NCBI GenBank assembly: GCA_037893225.1
Contig: JAZGUH010000452.1
Coordinates: 744,001-808,000 of the forward strand
Direction of reading: 5' to 3'
From: Hippasteria phrygiana
Lineage: Eukaryota > Echinodermata > Asteroidea > Valvatida > Goniasteridae
DNA length: 64,000 bases
This document shows, in pieces, positions 42,863 to 56,395 of the stretch (within the stretch, counting starts at the first letter, position 1; each line of letters begins with the position of its first letter). The translations under genes and the position numbers were made by a program. The notes beneath the pieces are model-generated. The model was not told the DNA's origin, did not search any database, and saw only the letters and a list, made by a program, of their open reading frames with translations.

Positions 42863-43580
42863 CTATTCAGAAACATACAGTGACTTGTTTTGGTATGGTA
42901 GTGTGGTGGTGAATTTGTTTTCATCTATCTTTAAACCAAGTCAACTAAAAATTGTAAATAACCATTTGGTGACTGTTATAAACATTATCAACATACATAA
43001 TCACCCACAATCATCACCAAAATATAGAGCAGCCTGAAGGACAATACCGGAGTAATACATGTATATTCATCTGTTAAGATGTCGGAGGGCAACCTTTAGA
43101 AAACGGAGCCATCTTTAACAAATTGTACAATTATAGATTTTCTTATTGAATTCTGGCCATAATTTTTCTCCAGATGCAAGGATATCTGGCCATAATTTTT
43201 CTCCAGACGCAAGGATATGTGTATTTATTAAGTAAGTGCTTCTGTTAGCTGACTCATATTCATGATGTAAATATCATAATTTCAGAACAAATGTTTAGAG
43301 GTTTGAGGTATTGGTATCGAAAAGTCAGGTACATTGGGCATGTGCAGGTGTAGGTTAAAAAAAATAATTTAAAAAACGAGACCTGTTCTCTTTTTACTGT
43401 TTATGTTCATGATTTTCTTAAAATTACATACATTGTACACGGTATGCAAAAGATGAAAGCATCCCCCACAAGTGTTAACACTGATTAATAATGTACAAAT
43501 GTAGATGCTGGGAAAGATGAAAAAAAAGCTGCTTTTGTAAGTCTGGTTCCCTGACCCTACTTCAGACACAACGGAGCAAC

Positions 43581-43702
43581 TTAGGCCCCGTTCCCACTAG
43601 ATCCACCAATTGGGGGATCTGATCCACCTTTTGCCAAATTGCCGGATCAGATCCCCCAATTGGTGGATCAGATCCTGCAATTGTGTGTAGTGGGAACGCT
43701 AA
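43581..43702. mobile_element. Small MITE (GTTCCCACTA ends)
   Basis: TTAGGCCCCGTTCCCACTAG at left and TAGTGGGAACGCTAA at right are inverted. Inside, GGATC-rich imperfect arms (GGGGGATCTGATCC / GGATCAGATCCCCC). Confidence 0.7.
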
Positions 43703-43956
43703 CCGAAAATTAGGGTCTAAGGTATTTGATAATTCAGTAGTTTTGGTTTTTAATGTTTGCAATTGTTGTAACTTTAAGCCTCCTGCATTTTCACATCTTG
43801 ATTTTTGTGGTCTGGATGTTGTAGGCAATTTTGTGGGTGGGGCACTCTCCATGACTTTTCTGTTCCATGTCTCATTAAATTACTCAAAAATAAAATGATG
43901 TTACAATCATCAGTTTCAGACACCATTTACAGCCCTTTTCTGTTTTCATTTCTCAA

Positions 43957-44040
43957 AGTGAACACAGACAATTGGCAGGAGCGGGATTTGAATCTGCGAC
44001 CTCAACCTGTATAGAATACCGTACCGGCGCTCTACCATAC
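43957..44040 (-). mobile_element. tRNA-derived SINE, family 1, fragment in reverse
   Basis: GTGAACACAGACAATTGGCAG then GAGCGGGATTTGAATCTGCG; reverse of the B-box/CCAG end at 19239-19278. Confidence 0.65.
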
Positions 44041-44056
44041 ATTGTACATGTACCTT

Positions 44057-44278
44057 TAACCCCTTGGGCACGGTATTTTACGGGAGACGTCGGGGTGTTG
44101 CAGCGGTTCTGGCAGCCAAATCGAACCGCTACAATGTGTTTGTGCAGTCAAGCATGACATAAACAATAATCCAACAATGGATTGAAACTGCACAAACGGC
44201 GGCCAATGGCGTCATCCGGCCTCGTGACACTTTCTTTTTGTAGACGCCATATGGTGTCATCCGTACACAAGGGGTTAA
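44057..44278. mobile_element. TTAACCCCTT family copy
   Basis: TTAACCCCTTGGGCACGG and CCGTACACAAGGGGTTAA ends, and close inner match to 40841-41056 including ACAATGTGTTTGTGCARTCAAG. Confidence 0.85.
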
Positions 44279-44601
44279 GGACTGTCCAGCTACATGCAAT
44301 GTTTGTGTACATGTAGCAAACCGTGTTGTCCTGCATCAGTGGCAATAACTCTCACAGATGTGTTCAAAACAAAACAGTCTGGATTGTTATGCAAAGCAGG
44401 ATCTGTGGTCCACACTACCAAGCAAGGTCACATGCTCAATATAAAGCAAAATTTGTTTGATTGCATTTTTATCAAAGGCCTATCATACATGTACATGCAC
44501 AAATGTACACTAATGTTTTTATCGGTCAATATCAATATGATCGGCATGCATAGATTTGCACATACATGTATACATGTACATTGTGTACATGTACAATGTA
44601 C

Positions 44602-44874
44602 CAGGGGTGAGATTGGCCAAAAATGAAAATTCCACGAAATCCACACAAAAATCCACTAAGATCCCAGATCAATATATAGTTTGTATTTGCCTATTTAAAA
44701 AAAAGGCACCCCCTTAAAATATCCGGTTTTTTGGGTCTATATCCACTTTTACAGGTAAAAACACCTTTAGGACAACACCTCAGGAATTCCAGATTGCAAA
44801 AGAGATTCTTAAAAAATTCTGAAATCCCGACAAAAAACCTGAAATCAGGAAAAACCTGACAAATCTCACTCCTG
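44602..44874. mobile_element. MITE, CAGGGGTGAGATT family
   Basis: CAGGGGTGAGATTGGCC at left and GACAAATCTCACTCCTG at right; inner CTTTTACAGGTAAAAACACC and CCTCAGGAATTCCAGATT shared with 56106 and 63367. Confidence 0.82.
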
Positions 44875-45339
44875 AAGTACAAAAGATAATGATAAAATGT
44901 AATGGGATACATGAAAAATACACAGGTATAGTGTACAATGTACGTAGAATGTGTTGCAAGGACAACGTACCATGTACCAGTATTGTATCTTGGCTGATGG
45001 TCACATGCACTATTAGTTCAGGATGTACAATGTATATTTTTTTTTAAAGTCATGTAGTCATGTACACTTGTACATTGTACATACATGTAACAATGTACAT
45101 TTGCAATTATAATACAATGTAACATTTGATTTCCAACAAACAATGAACAGGAGCACATCCTATACATTGTATACATGTACTACATAGGGCAGAGGATGTA
45201 TTTTTTGTGCACATCTAAATATCTCCTAGACTATTGTACAACTTCATTCATCATTGACAACTGTTTGCACAGCCCTACTCCATCAATCATGACCCTTGGT
45301 GAGGTTCGAACCCACATAATTTGGGAGGCTAATCATCCT

Positions 45340-45645
45340 TACTCGCAGCTGGGATGCTGAATTGCAAAGGACGCGGCTACAACGTGGTCGAGTCGCTGGC
45401 ACGTAAAGGCGCCTCTGGCAGCCGGCCACATCGACCCATATATGACCACGGAGCACAGCCAGAGATCGAAAGTGTTTGATTTTTCCAGAGGGAGGAAAGC
45501 CGGAGGACCCGGAGAAAAACCCTCGTGGCACAGGAGAGAACCAACGCACAACTCTACTCACATATGGTCCGAGCCGGGAATCGAACCCGGGCCACATTGG
45601 TGAGAGGCGAGCGCTTTACGCACAAGCCACCCATGCCACCATTAC
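45340..45645 (-). mobile_element. tRNA-derived SINE, about 300 bp, reverse
   Basis: CCGAGCCGGGAATCGAACCC is the reverse complement of a B-box region; it is preceded by GGAAAGCCGGAGGACCCGGA GAAAAACCC, the body seen in many animal tRNA-derived SINEs. Confidence 0.6.
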
Positions 45646-46229
45646 CAATGCACAAGGGTCAGATACCACAACCATCAAAAGGATACGGGATACGTGCACA
45701 GAACACAAAAGCTCTACATGCATATTTTCCAACAAACCATGTTTGGTATTTAAGTATTAAAAAAAAATTATCTATTGAGCAAAAAGGCATGCATGTTTAA
45801 TGTTCAGCCTTATGCATTTGTACACATTTGTATTGTATGAGTATTTTTATTAAATTCATTTAGAAACAATTATACTCATGTACATGTATGTACATGTATG
45901 TGATGTACATGTACACTGTGCAAACTGTACAGCGAGGTCAGAAGACACAGTACAAACAGCTTCCAAAGCCATTAAAAAACAGAAGCAGTAGGAAGCGGAA
46001 AATCGAATTTATCGCTCCCATTTTGGCGGCCAGGCCCTTTATAAATACGCAGGTTTCCATGGTAACTGTAATCTTAAATATGCAGAGCTATTGCTAAGTA
46101 ATTTGGTGAAAGCTCAGGCGAAGTGAACCAAGGAATTTCTTGTCGAGCTAATTATATTCAGTTTATTCTATCAAATCACCGCTTGCTTTACATAAAATAC
46201 AAGATAACTTCCTGAAATTTCTTAATTTT

Positions 46230-46468
46230 CAATAGAGGAATCCCACAACGATGAGTTTAGCGCCGATCTGCGCACTTCCGCGTTTGAAAACGAGGATCTC
46301 AATGTCACAGTAAACAACTTTATGCTGATCATGCGCCTGCGCTGCCTTTTATGGCCTGATTAATTCATGCATGAATGAATGTGCTGAAAAGCGTTGTTTT
46401 GTTTGCCACTGACATTCTCGCTTTCAACCAGTAAGTGCGCAGAAGGGGCTAATGTGAAATTCCTCTAT
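46230..46468. mobile_element. MITE with 8-bp target duplication
   Basis: TTAATTTT flanks both sides (46222-46229, 46469-46476). Ends CAATAGAGGAATCCCACAA and GTGAAATTCCTCTAT are inverted; TCTGCGCACTT recurs in both subterminal arms. Confidence 0.7.
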
Positions 46469-49400
46469 TTAATTTTGGCTTTTGCTATCAAAATGAAAAG
46501 GTATCGTTAGTCCTCATCTATAATTACATTCAATGCAGGAGGTCTTTAAATTAAAGGAACAATCAGTTTTATCAGGCCAAGTAAAACAAAGTTTTGCATC
46601 CTTGGAGGCTGCCAGATTCCCCCCCCCCCTTTTTCTCCAAAAATTCATAAAAAATGCTACATTGGACAAGAGAAGTCCATCCCCCTGACCTACTGCGGGT
46701 TATCCATTTTTTGAACTTCACTGTTAGCAGATGAAAGCTTACACAGAAAAGAGTGTTCATCTTGGGCAATACGGCTTGGAAGATCTTGAAAGAATGTTTT
46801 TTATATCATTTTTCCTAGTTTCTTGGAACTGCATTAGAGGTACAAAATTTACTTATTTTAAATAAAACGGGAATAAAATACACAAGTTACATTTGTAAGT
46901 GTGAACATATAGTGTACATGTACACTCGCAGACAACAGAGTTTGACAATAAGGCACCTGTAATGCAATGAAACACACTGTCTCCACCAATCTGATCGAAT
47001 GCAGCCCACAACGCCATTTTCCCAGTCGTAAATTACATTAACCGACAAAACCAAATCAACGAATTCTGGCGGCGCCTTTGAACTTCCCCAACCTTCGTTC
47101 CCTCAAATAAACTCCCGGAGAAATAAACAAACAAACCTCCAGCAGGGAACAGAATAAATATCAAATTGAGATTCGGAGTGACTGAAAGGAAATGTAGCCG
47201 TGAAGTAATTTTTAGCGTTAAGGATTGGAGATTGGGCGTTTGCGAAGCCAGCTGGCACTACGCTCAGGGTGTACAGCATGTGTTCACCGATCCAAGGTTT
47301 CCCTTTGCGCTTCAGTAAATCGCTTGAATGCCGAGTTGCGACAACGATCGGTTACATCCAATTACACTGTGCCCGTCAAAGTCAATATTCGTTGGTGGCG
47401 TCGGTCAATGTGGTACTCCAGAAACCTAGAAAACACACACATGGAATGTAAGACTTGCCTCTAGATGTAGTAACGATAACATCACCAATGTAGGATAAGA
47501 AGTATAAAAACGGCCTTCAGAAAGAGATCTAAAAACTACTAAAAGGAATTTGATCTACATATTCTTTTCAGCAACCACTTCAGTGCAGGAAGGTACAATA
47601 TCTTTGGTAAGATACAATGCAGATAAATTATGTGTACACATGTACCGGTACATATGTAGAAAATGACCAGAATGTCTCATTTTTAATCACACAAAAAATA
47701 TTTCATTGACCAATTTCACATTTTTGAGCTGTTATTTGGTCTAGTCTTTCCATTTCGTTTGATAAGAGACATTCATCAAATACAATTTTGGATTCTGGCA
47801 TATTTCATCAGTTCCCCCATTCTAAACAATCCCATAATGCCACCCACTGATCTTGTTAAAAGCACTTTGCCAGATCCTTCCGTCAGTCGGTGTTCGTAAC
47901 CTGCAATTCAATTCAGGGGCTTACTCCGGTCTGTAGCAGATCATCTTGGAGATGCACACGCATGTTTACTGTGCAAAGAGACGCCCTAAGCTCGCCTCAT
48001 CCATGAACTTGTCTCAAAGTGTTTGAAGCAGGAGGGAAACTCCAAAGAAAAAAATTATTGGTGATATTATTTATCCTTAGCCAGAAAACAGATTTTTTTC
48101 CTATTTTCTTATATGATGGCAGAGAAGACATTTATACTGTAATAACCTCTCGATTTACTGTTAAAACATCCTCCGTCAACCACTTTTTTTCCCACACAGC
48201 GAAGTTCTACAATGTACATGTATATTGTTTTTGGTAATACATGTACTGTACGGTGTACATGTACATTGTATCATACATGTACGTACACATTCTTAGAAAA
48301 TGCTTGAAGAATTATGAATACAAATTTTTGCAGAATGCTCATAGCGTTACCGTAATATTCAGCAAAGCCTAATGGAGCCTTGCATGTTTGCTTTGCCATT
48401 TGTCGCCAAACATTGCTGAGATCGTGTCTCTTATCACGTTAACGGGGATTTCCTCGACTTAGTCCTAGGGATTACTCTAATTGTTTCCTGCATTGGGGCA
48501 TGAGTCTGTGCTTCACTGCTCCTGACAGTTTGTAAGTTTGATGGTTATTGCAATGACACAATACGGAAAGAGTGTAAGATTGTATACATGTACAATGTAC
48601 CGATACAACATGCCATTGGAAGGACTTTAAAAGGGGTGGGGAATGGGAGTCAAAATTAGGAGTGGACATCAACATTTATGGTTTATTATTCCATATTATG
48701 GTCATCAAAATGCAGAAAAAAAATAAGCATGTATAGTGTTACCACCCGATTCTTTTTTTCTAGATCTGCTTTTTTTTTCTTAATTTTTCTTTTTTTTCGG
48801 GGGTGGGGGGGAGGGGCAGCCAAGAATTTTAAAACAAAACTTTCCTAAAAGAAAAAAACTGTTACAAATACAAGGTTTGCCTGAGCATAAATGTATGGCT
48901 GTGGTAGTCATTTTAGTTAAAACAAAGTAGAAACTTCCCCCTCCCCCTCCCCAAATAAAAAAAAAAATTGCTAAAAAAAGTAGCAGCCATTTTGGAAAAT
49001 AAGCCTGGCCGCCATTCTAAAAAAAGTAGAATTTTTGCTGTAGGAAACTTCAACTGGTATTTTGTTTTACTTTTCCCATATTCTAGACAAAAACAACTTC
49101 CACAGAATTACAAACCGTAAGTTTCAATTATGAATTTCAATTACTGCAAATTTATATCCATGATAATCAAGACATCAGTGTATTTATACCGTAGATTTCA
49201 TGGATGTCACAGTTCTTATGATTTGTCTGGGGTGCTCATCTTAAAAAATGCAAAGACAAACAGGACAAGAATGCTGCCTGGGAGAGCTGAAAGGACCGGC
49301 AAAAAACAAATCAAAGCTGTCACGTCCTATCAAAATTAAAAAGCCGTACCTGCATGTCGGCTAACACTTCAATTTACACGACTCAGGTTTCACTGGATAC

Positions 49401-51864
49401 CTCAAAGTGATTGCTTTTCTAAGGATGCTTGGGCTTCAGGTGATATGACGGGATTGGGTTTGTAGTACATGTAGAGTAAGAAGCGATGTTCATATGGTAG
49501 CACTGCTAGCTTGTGAGCTGGGAGTTTGGTGGATCTGAGTCCATTATCCATAAGCCAAGTGCATTGAGCTTGACAAGATTTCTAGATTTTACAAAACCTA
49601 TGAACTCCCGATAGTATAAATAAAAAGAATGTAACCACACACATGCCATGTATAATTTCCTTTTGACGGACCAAAAAATTAAATTCTTGTGTTTTTATTA
49701 TTTGGGGAGTTTTTTACTTGTCATTTCAGCCAAAGTATAAATCAGAATTTTAATAGATTGGATGACTTTTTCTTACACAATATGTTATAGAATGCAATAA
49801 TGCTCTACACTTCAATCCAGCAGAGATACATTATTGTGGCTTTCTTTACAACTGGAAATTGGTAGAGATAGAGAAGATCTAGTTGCTGAGATGGATAGTG
49901 CCAGAGGTTGGAATCTCTTGAAGACAGGAAATGAACAGCAGTCTGGAGAGGATAGGATGGTAAGGATGACTGTCTGATTGGCTCCAAAGATCAAGGATTA
50001 CTGGGATACCTGAGCCTGCTGGCTAAGCAACACTTAAAGGCTCACAATCAGACTTTTCTTTTCAATTGATGCGAAGGCTGCATCAATGAATTCAAAAGTC
50101 TTCTTGAAATGTCTGCCGAGTCTGAAGGAAAGTTTTGTGAACTGTCCAGATGGAAATTGAAACGAAGTAACCCGTGTCTGGAAGACTCAATTATCCAACA
50201 ACTTACAGTGAGCACAGCTCATGGTAATTAATTGGCACCATTTTTTCTTCTCCCAATTTGAAGAATTTTCAACCCGACTGGCGAGAGGAAGTTAACTGGT
50301 TGTCTCCATTGCCCTTTATGCAGTAGCTAACTCACTGTTATCCCAAGCATACATATCAGATTAAAGTGTATTAGAAGTCTGTCCTCGTTTTTTCCCCCAA
50401 TAAATACCGTCGCCTGAGTTGATTCACGTCATCATTAATCCCATCTTGCCCACATTTTATTGCATGTGGGAGACAGTTTTAAAGCACACAGCAGCAAGGA
50501 TTATTATTGCAATAACCTCATTACTGTCTTCTTTGGCGTCGTTATCCTGGGCAGAGTGCAGCTACATGTAAGATGTGACAGGGTTCGGGGTAATTCATTT
50601 GTTTAAACTGTCGCTGAACATCTAAAGTACACGGTGTTAGAGATGAATTACTTCAGTAGGTAATGAAGCCAGGGCAAGCTGGAACAGCGTGCTGCAAACA
50701 CGGAATCCATCACTCTTTGCAGGATGCGGATGCAATTCAGCGTACTCCAATCAGCTTCAACTGTCTCCGTCTGCACTTTAATTTCACAAGAACCTTCTGA
50801 AAGAGGCACAGTTGTACATCAAACAATCTTTTGGGAGAGGAACTTTTGTTTTCAAAGTATGTGATTATTGGTGTAATGTATGTTAACATTTTGAAAAAGA
50901 AATCTGCAAATTTAAGACATTTTCTAAAGTATGCAAAAACGTACAAATTTATAAGGTACTTAACAAGAAATGTTTACCTTTTTTTGGGGGGGGGAGATTA
51001 TAGTCCTTTAGCCCCTCCCCCATACCGCAATTGGCCACAATTGACGCACTGTGGCCACATTTCACAGCTAATTATTTTACTTTAACCCCAACGTCACCGA
51101 ATACTACAAAATACTACTTGAGTAAACTGTAGTATACATGTACATTGTACAGTACTTTTACTACACTGGCCTATGAGAATTGAGTAGTATTTTGTAGTAC
51201 AGTGTACTGTACCCCAAGTGAATGCCTACATGTACATGTAGGACATTAGGGTTAAAGAATTTAATATCTAATATCTAATATCAGCATGCAGACGTGTCCT
51301 TTGTGTAATGCATCTTTTTCCAGTTTCTAAAATTTGCATGATACATGTACATGTACATTATTGACCACAACCCAATCAACATGATGTTCCAAATGACCTA
51401 TACATGTACTGTACATGTACCATACAAAACATTCAACTTTCCCTCTCTATCATTTATAATGACAAAATTTCATTAAAGTCAACTACTCTTCCATCATTCC
51501 AAGATAAAGTGCAAGCCAACCAACCTTAATTTGATAACAAAATACCTCCACAGGACAAAAGGTGATCAATAGAGGGGCGATGCACTTTTTATTACAGAAG
51601 CAATATTTGTCAAAGTACATGTACAAATGACACAGCTAATGTACGCACATGTACCTGGGTTACAAAAAAAACCAGCCGAGTAAGGCTGTTCGATATCCAT
51701 TTATTTTGATACCGAAATATCGGCAAAAAAATATCGCGATATTCGATATTATCGTGATGACGTCACTTTTTCATTATCGGAAGAACGGAAGTAGTCACCA
51801 CGGCATCATGAGATCGGGGCCACCGGGATCGGGCCCGCCGGGATTGAGCGACAGGAACGGGGGC

Positions 51865-51990
51865 CGGTTTGACCAAAGCTTCCCTTCGCTCGTTGAGTAT
51901 TTGGAGTTTTACGACATTTACCTTCAGTTGGCTACTTTATGGCACTCCAGAAAGACTAGCGTTTGTTTCTATTTCAGCATTGTTGATTAG
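51865..51990 (+). pseudogene. Coding-like fragment within the outer DNA element
   Basis: SLVEYLEFYDIYLQLATLWH then SRKTSVCFYFSIVD and a stop. Shares frame and residues with the minus-strand fragment at 36128-36240. Function not recognised. Confidence 0.4.
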
Positions 51991-52386
51991 TAACACAGAT
52001 GATAATACCATGGACGATCACATGCGAGCTAGCTGTCAACAAACGATCGTGTCGTATATTTTGTGAAGACGACATGACATTGCACAATGTACAATGGATG
52101 CGCGGCACGTGTTTTAATCTTTTCTCAAGACGCAGTTCGCTACACGTAACTACACCTACATGTACATGTATGTGTGCCTTGTACACTGGGGAAAGACGGT
52201 GGCATTCAGTGCGGTTGCTTGCACTTGACCAAGGCTAGCAACAAAGCAACGCGCACGCGCAGATGCGCTACAGGGGTTGACCTTATTGCAAACAATTGCC
52301 ATACACCTCGATCTCAAGATGAGTTCGCAAGTGTGTAGGTACGTACATGTACATTGTACACTGGGAATAAGACGTTGTTTGCACTT

Positions 52387-53547
52387 GGGTCATTCCACCA
52401 GGTTGGGACACAGTGTGTATATGACCATATCATTAAAACCATCATTACATTTAATTCAGTTATTTCATGTGACATCCGTCTTTGGGTGTGAGATTATTTG
52501 AGAAAGTTTCAATCATGTAAGTTATATTTTTACAAAAATATGATAAAAAGTGTGTTTTTGTTTATGTAAAATAGGCGTAACATGGACACCGTGTCCAACA
52601 TTTAAATTGTTGTGGTTTTTTAACACTTTAATAAATAAATATGGAAAATTTATTATGTACAATAATTGAAAGACACACTATGCAACAATGAAACACCTTT
52701 TTACGGCAGTCAGTGTCCAAACATAGCACAAATAGCAAGAATTTGAAGAATCGGTGCAGACGTAACATGGACACCATGTTAGACCATGACCATACATATA
52801 TTTCTGCTGTTGTGCTGCATTTGGATATTGAATATCATAACAATTGTTTTTTGTGTTGCAGTTTGTGTTTTGTAATTAGTATACAGAGTGAGTTTGCATA
52901 ATTATTTATATAAATGTTGAAAATGTTACAAAATGGAAATGTGCATTTTCATGTCACACCATGTTAGTACTAAATGTTACGTCCAGACTGCCTTAATTTT
53001 TCGTCATTAAATAAATAATTATGCAACTTACTATATGTACTAACTAAAAAACACCCAATGCTACAAGAAAACACTTTTTGTTATGGTTGCCAGTGTCCAA
53101 ATAGCTCAGAAACAGCAAGAACAATAAAAACATGCATGTGTGTATGTAACAGTGGACACAGTGTCCATGTTACGTCTATTCTCACGTCTGTTTTTGCTGT
53201 CTCTGCTATATTTGGACACTGACTACCATAAAGAAAGTGTTCTTGTGTTGTATAGTATATCTTTTAATTAGTACACATGGTGAATTTCCCATATTTATAT
53301 TTAAAGTGTTGAAAAAACACAAACATAGAAATATGGACGTGTCCTGTTACGTCAAACTGGTTATGTCAAACTGAAGCATGTTTTTAATCATATTTTTGGT
53401 AAAATATAATTTACATGATTTAAAACTTTCAAAAATATTTCCCACCCAAAGACTGATGTTACATGAAATAACTGAATCAAATGTAATAGTACTTTTAAAG
53501 ATATGGATAAATGTCACACACTGTGTCCCAACCTGGTGGAATGACCC
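52387..53547. mobile_element. DNA element with about 190-bp TIRs (nested)
   Basis: TIRs begin GGGTCATTCCACCAGGTTGG and remain alignable for about 190 bp. Target duplication ACTT at 52383-52386 and 53548-53551. Inside, GTAACATGGACACNGTGTCC-like palindromes recur (near 52577, 52762, 53153). No transposase frame. Confidence 0.82.
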
Positions 53548-53556
53548 ACTTGACAA

Positions 53557-53606
53557 CGTACGGCGCGGAGGGTAAATCGCGCGGAGGGTAAATCGCGCGG
53601 AGCGAA
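53557..53606. repeat. Short tandem repeat (GCGCGGAGGGTAAATC)
   Basis: Two full units and a third partial, just right of the nested element. Confidence 0.8.
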
Positions 53607-54080
53607 GATGTCATGTCGGGGTTTAGAAAACGGTCAAAGAAAGACACATTTAGTGCATGTATGTATTTTCTTATTCCTCCATGGTACATCATGATACATT
53701 ATATACTATTCTACCATCCAATAATTGGAAATAACTGGAATTTCGAGCAAAGTAAACTGGACAAATCCACACGTAATGTGGCCAAAAGGAACACATATCG
53801 CGATATTCTTCAGTATATCGAATTCCCCGATATTCCGTTTTTTTAAAAGGGGCCGATACGATTTTCGATATGAAAAAAATATCAAAATATCGGGAAATAT
53901 CGTCATGTCGAACAGGCTTACAGCAGAGTTGGTATTCAAATTCTTCATGTGTTTGAGATTTTGCATGGTACATCTAGAAAGTTCAAGTACATGTAGACAG
54001 TACATTGTAGTTTGTGGTAGTAGGCTATCACTTGGGAAGTATCTGCTAGTCCACCCCAACAGGGATTAAATATATCAAGC

Positions 54081-54252
54081 TCGGTAAAGGGTTACGATCA
54101 ATAGTGGTTGGGCCGGCGACATTTTGAATTGCCAACCCTACCACCCTTACGGTTTCCTGGGCCCAGATAGAGGATAAATTATCCCAATTTTCAGACCTGC
54201 AGACCCGGGCGGGGTAACTTCCACCACTGGTGAGACCAAGTCACCTCCCCCA
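54081..54252. repeat. GGGGAGGTGAGTC family copy (left end missing)
   Basis: GGTAAAGGGTTAC to ACCAAGTCACCTCCCCC, same orientation as 7921-8147. Confidence 0.78.
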
Positions 54253-55796
54253 ATGTAACCATTTTACCCACAATTTGGGTGGCGTTATTTGTTGGTGTTA
54301 AAAATGAATTTAAAAAAAAAAAATTAAGCAAAAACTTCCTTTTCCAAAATGTTTGCAAATTTTACTTACATTGTATCAAAAGGAACTCAGCTACAAATTT
54401 AAAACTCCTTTTTACCAATACATCCAAACTACAACAAGAAAAATACATAGCATTAAACTCCAGCAGCTGTTACAATTTTAATATTCTTTATTAAATGGAA
54501 TCATGAAAGCCAGTACGTTTAAATTACCGCCAGTATAATGGTACAAGTCAAGGCAAGTTGATGTACACAGTACAGTGCACTCTCTGTCTAGGCCAGCTCA
54601 TAAATATTCATGACTCACTCTCTCCCTCCCCGGTCATCATGCACAGACCACCTGCATTCCCCTGGCCACATTTCCTGAAGAGGAAATGGTCCGAAGAGGA
54701 TGGAGAAAAGCAGGCAATGATTTAGTGGTAGACAAATTTTCTAAAGTGATGCGTAGACTGGTTCTGCTGTTTAATCGTTGTTTAAAGTGCACTTTCTTGC
54801 ACCAGATGACCCCAAGGCCAATTTCAGCTGGCGCAGTCGCAGAGCCAGCAAATCTACACGTGTGTGCAGTGCAGTACATGTATACATTGTACATAGATGC
54901 AATCACATGTACACATGACACAGTATAGACCTTTTTCACATGTCATGCACCATACACTGTAAAAATGTTGGGTAAAAAAATGGTGGACAGTACCATTTTA
55001 ACCCCACTTTAATCAACAATTGGTCTGTGCAGGCTATATTTCCAGCGACCTACCTGTACATGTACCTTAAATATTTGATTTTGAAAGTGAATAAAAAATA
55101 AAAAAAACAAGTTGATCAATCTGAAAAGCACATTTTAATAATTGTCTAATTTGCTCAGAAGCACAGCCTTTTCAGTCATAGAAATTTTGTTTCTGAAGTT
55201 GTCGGAAACCTTGTGTAGAATCGTCTGCACAATCAAATACGGTTTATTCGACTCGTACGTTCAGTGACGCAGAACAAAAAGGTGTCTGTCACAGATCTTT
55301 TACTTGTTACAAATTGCAGAATGATTTGTTGGAGATGACAACTTTTGGCTCACCATGTTATCCAGCTTGATTCAAGATTGCCCCAAAAGACCCTTATTAT
55401 TCAACCAATCCTTCACCTTCAACGAACCACAAGGCAGAAGTCACATTTGAGATTGGGAAAGGGTTAACACCTCCTGAACCATCCCATTTAGCTAAGTTCC
55501 TTGTGTGTAGATAAATCTCTCCCTTGACAACCTTCTGGTAACAGGACAGCTCAATAACCCTAAGCACCTTTAACAGCCAAGGCTCAACTTTCTTGCACTT
55601 TCCAAGGGTAATATCCAGGGAAATGGTGAGTATTGAATCTGTGGCTGCATGCGTCCTCATTCAGTGGCTATTGGGAATACTGGGCTGTCAGGATTGATGG
55701 CCTAGTTTGTCTTATTGGCACTCCATAGGCTTTGATGTGTTGGGTTGAGTTTCCTAGTACATTTTTGTAGGATGGAAACTACAGTGTAGGGAGTTG

Positions 55797-55990
55797 GCTG
55801 GGGAACAAGATTGGAATTGAATTTCATTTTAATAGCTTTACCTTTTCACAAATAGCTTTCAGTGATTTCCGTGTATAACTTCTATTCCTTAAGGCTGGGG
55901 AACAAGATTGGAATTGAATTTCATTTTAATAGCTTTACCTTTTCACAAATAGCTTTCAGTGATTTCCGTGTATAACTTTTATTCCTTAAA
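55797..55990. repeat. Recent tandem duplication, 97-bp period
   Basis: GCTGGGGAACAAGATTGGAA starts at 55797 and again at 55894; the two copies differ by about one base plus the junction. Confidence 0.95.
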
Positions 55991-56105
55991 GTTTGTACAC
56001 ACATTGTGTAATATAAGTATACTATGAATACTTAAACAAGGTACACGTGTATACTGAAGCAAATTCTTTACACGTGTACATTTTCATGTACATTTGTTAT
56101 GTACA

Positions 56106-56395
56106 CAGGGAGATTGGCCGAAAATATAAACTCCACAAACTCTGCAGTGTTTGGGGGTCGCCGAGGACACCAGAGCAACATACGTAGGGACTATACATGT
56201 ACATGTAGTTTTCATTTGCCTAAAGGTACCCCTTAAAATACCCATTTCTATTGGTCTATATCCACTTTTACAGGTAAAAACACCTTCTGGGTAACACCTC
56301 AGGAATTCCAAATTTAAAAAGAGATTCTTAAAAAATTCTGAAATCAATAACAATCCTGAAATCAGGAAAAATCCTGACAAATCTCACAGGTCCTG
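56106..56395. mobile_element. MITE, CAGGGGTGAGATT family
   Basis: CAGGGAGATTGGCCG at left, GACAAATCTCACAGGTCCTG at right; inner CACTTTTACAGGTAAAAACA. Confidence 0.78.

Larger units (their letters stand above)
51683..53918. mobile_element. DNA element with TA target, carrying a nested insertion
   Basis: AAGGCTGTTCGATAT at left and ATGTCGAACAGGCTT at right, TA on both sides. Subterminal ATCGCGATAT/GATATCG motifs in both arms. Broken by the element at 52387-53547; removing it and one ACTT leaves about 1.07 kb. Confidence 0.7.

Noticed and set aside
54637..54939. Possible KIF13 N-terminal exon near an acceptor-like CTCTTCAG
   Set aside because: The following frame (GNVARGMQVVCA) has no kinesin residues.
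55397..55660. 87-residue minus-strand frame with coding-like composition
   Set aside because: No recognised domain, no convincing splice borders or homologous copy in the window; could be chance.
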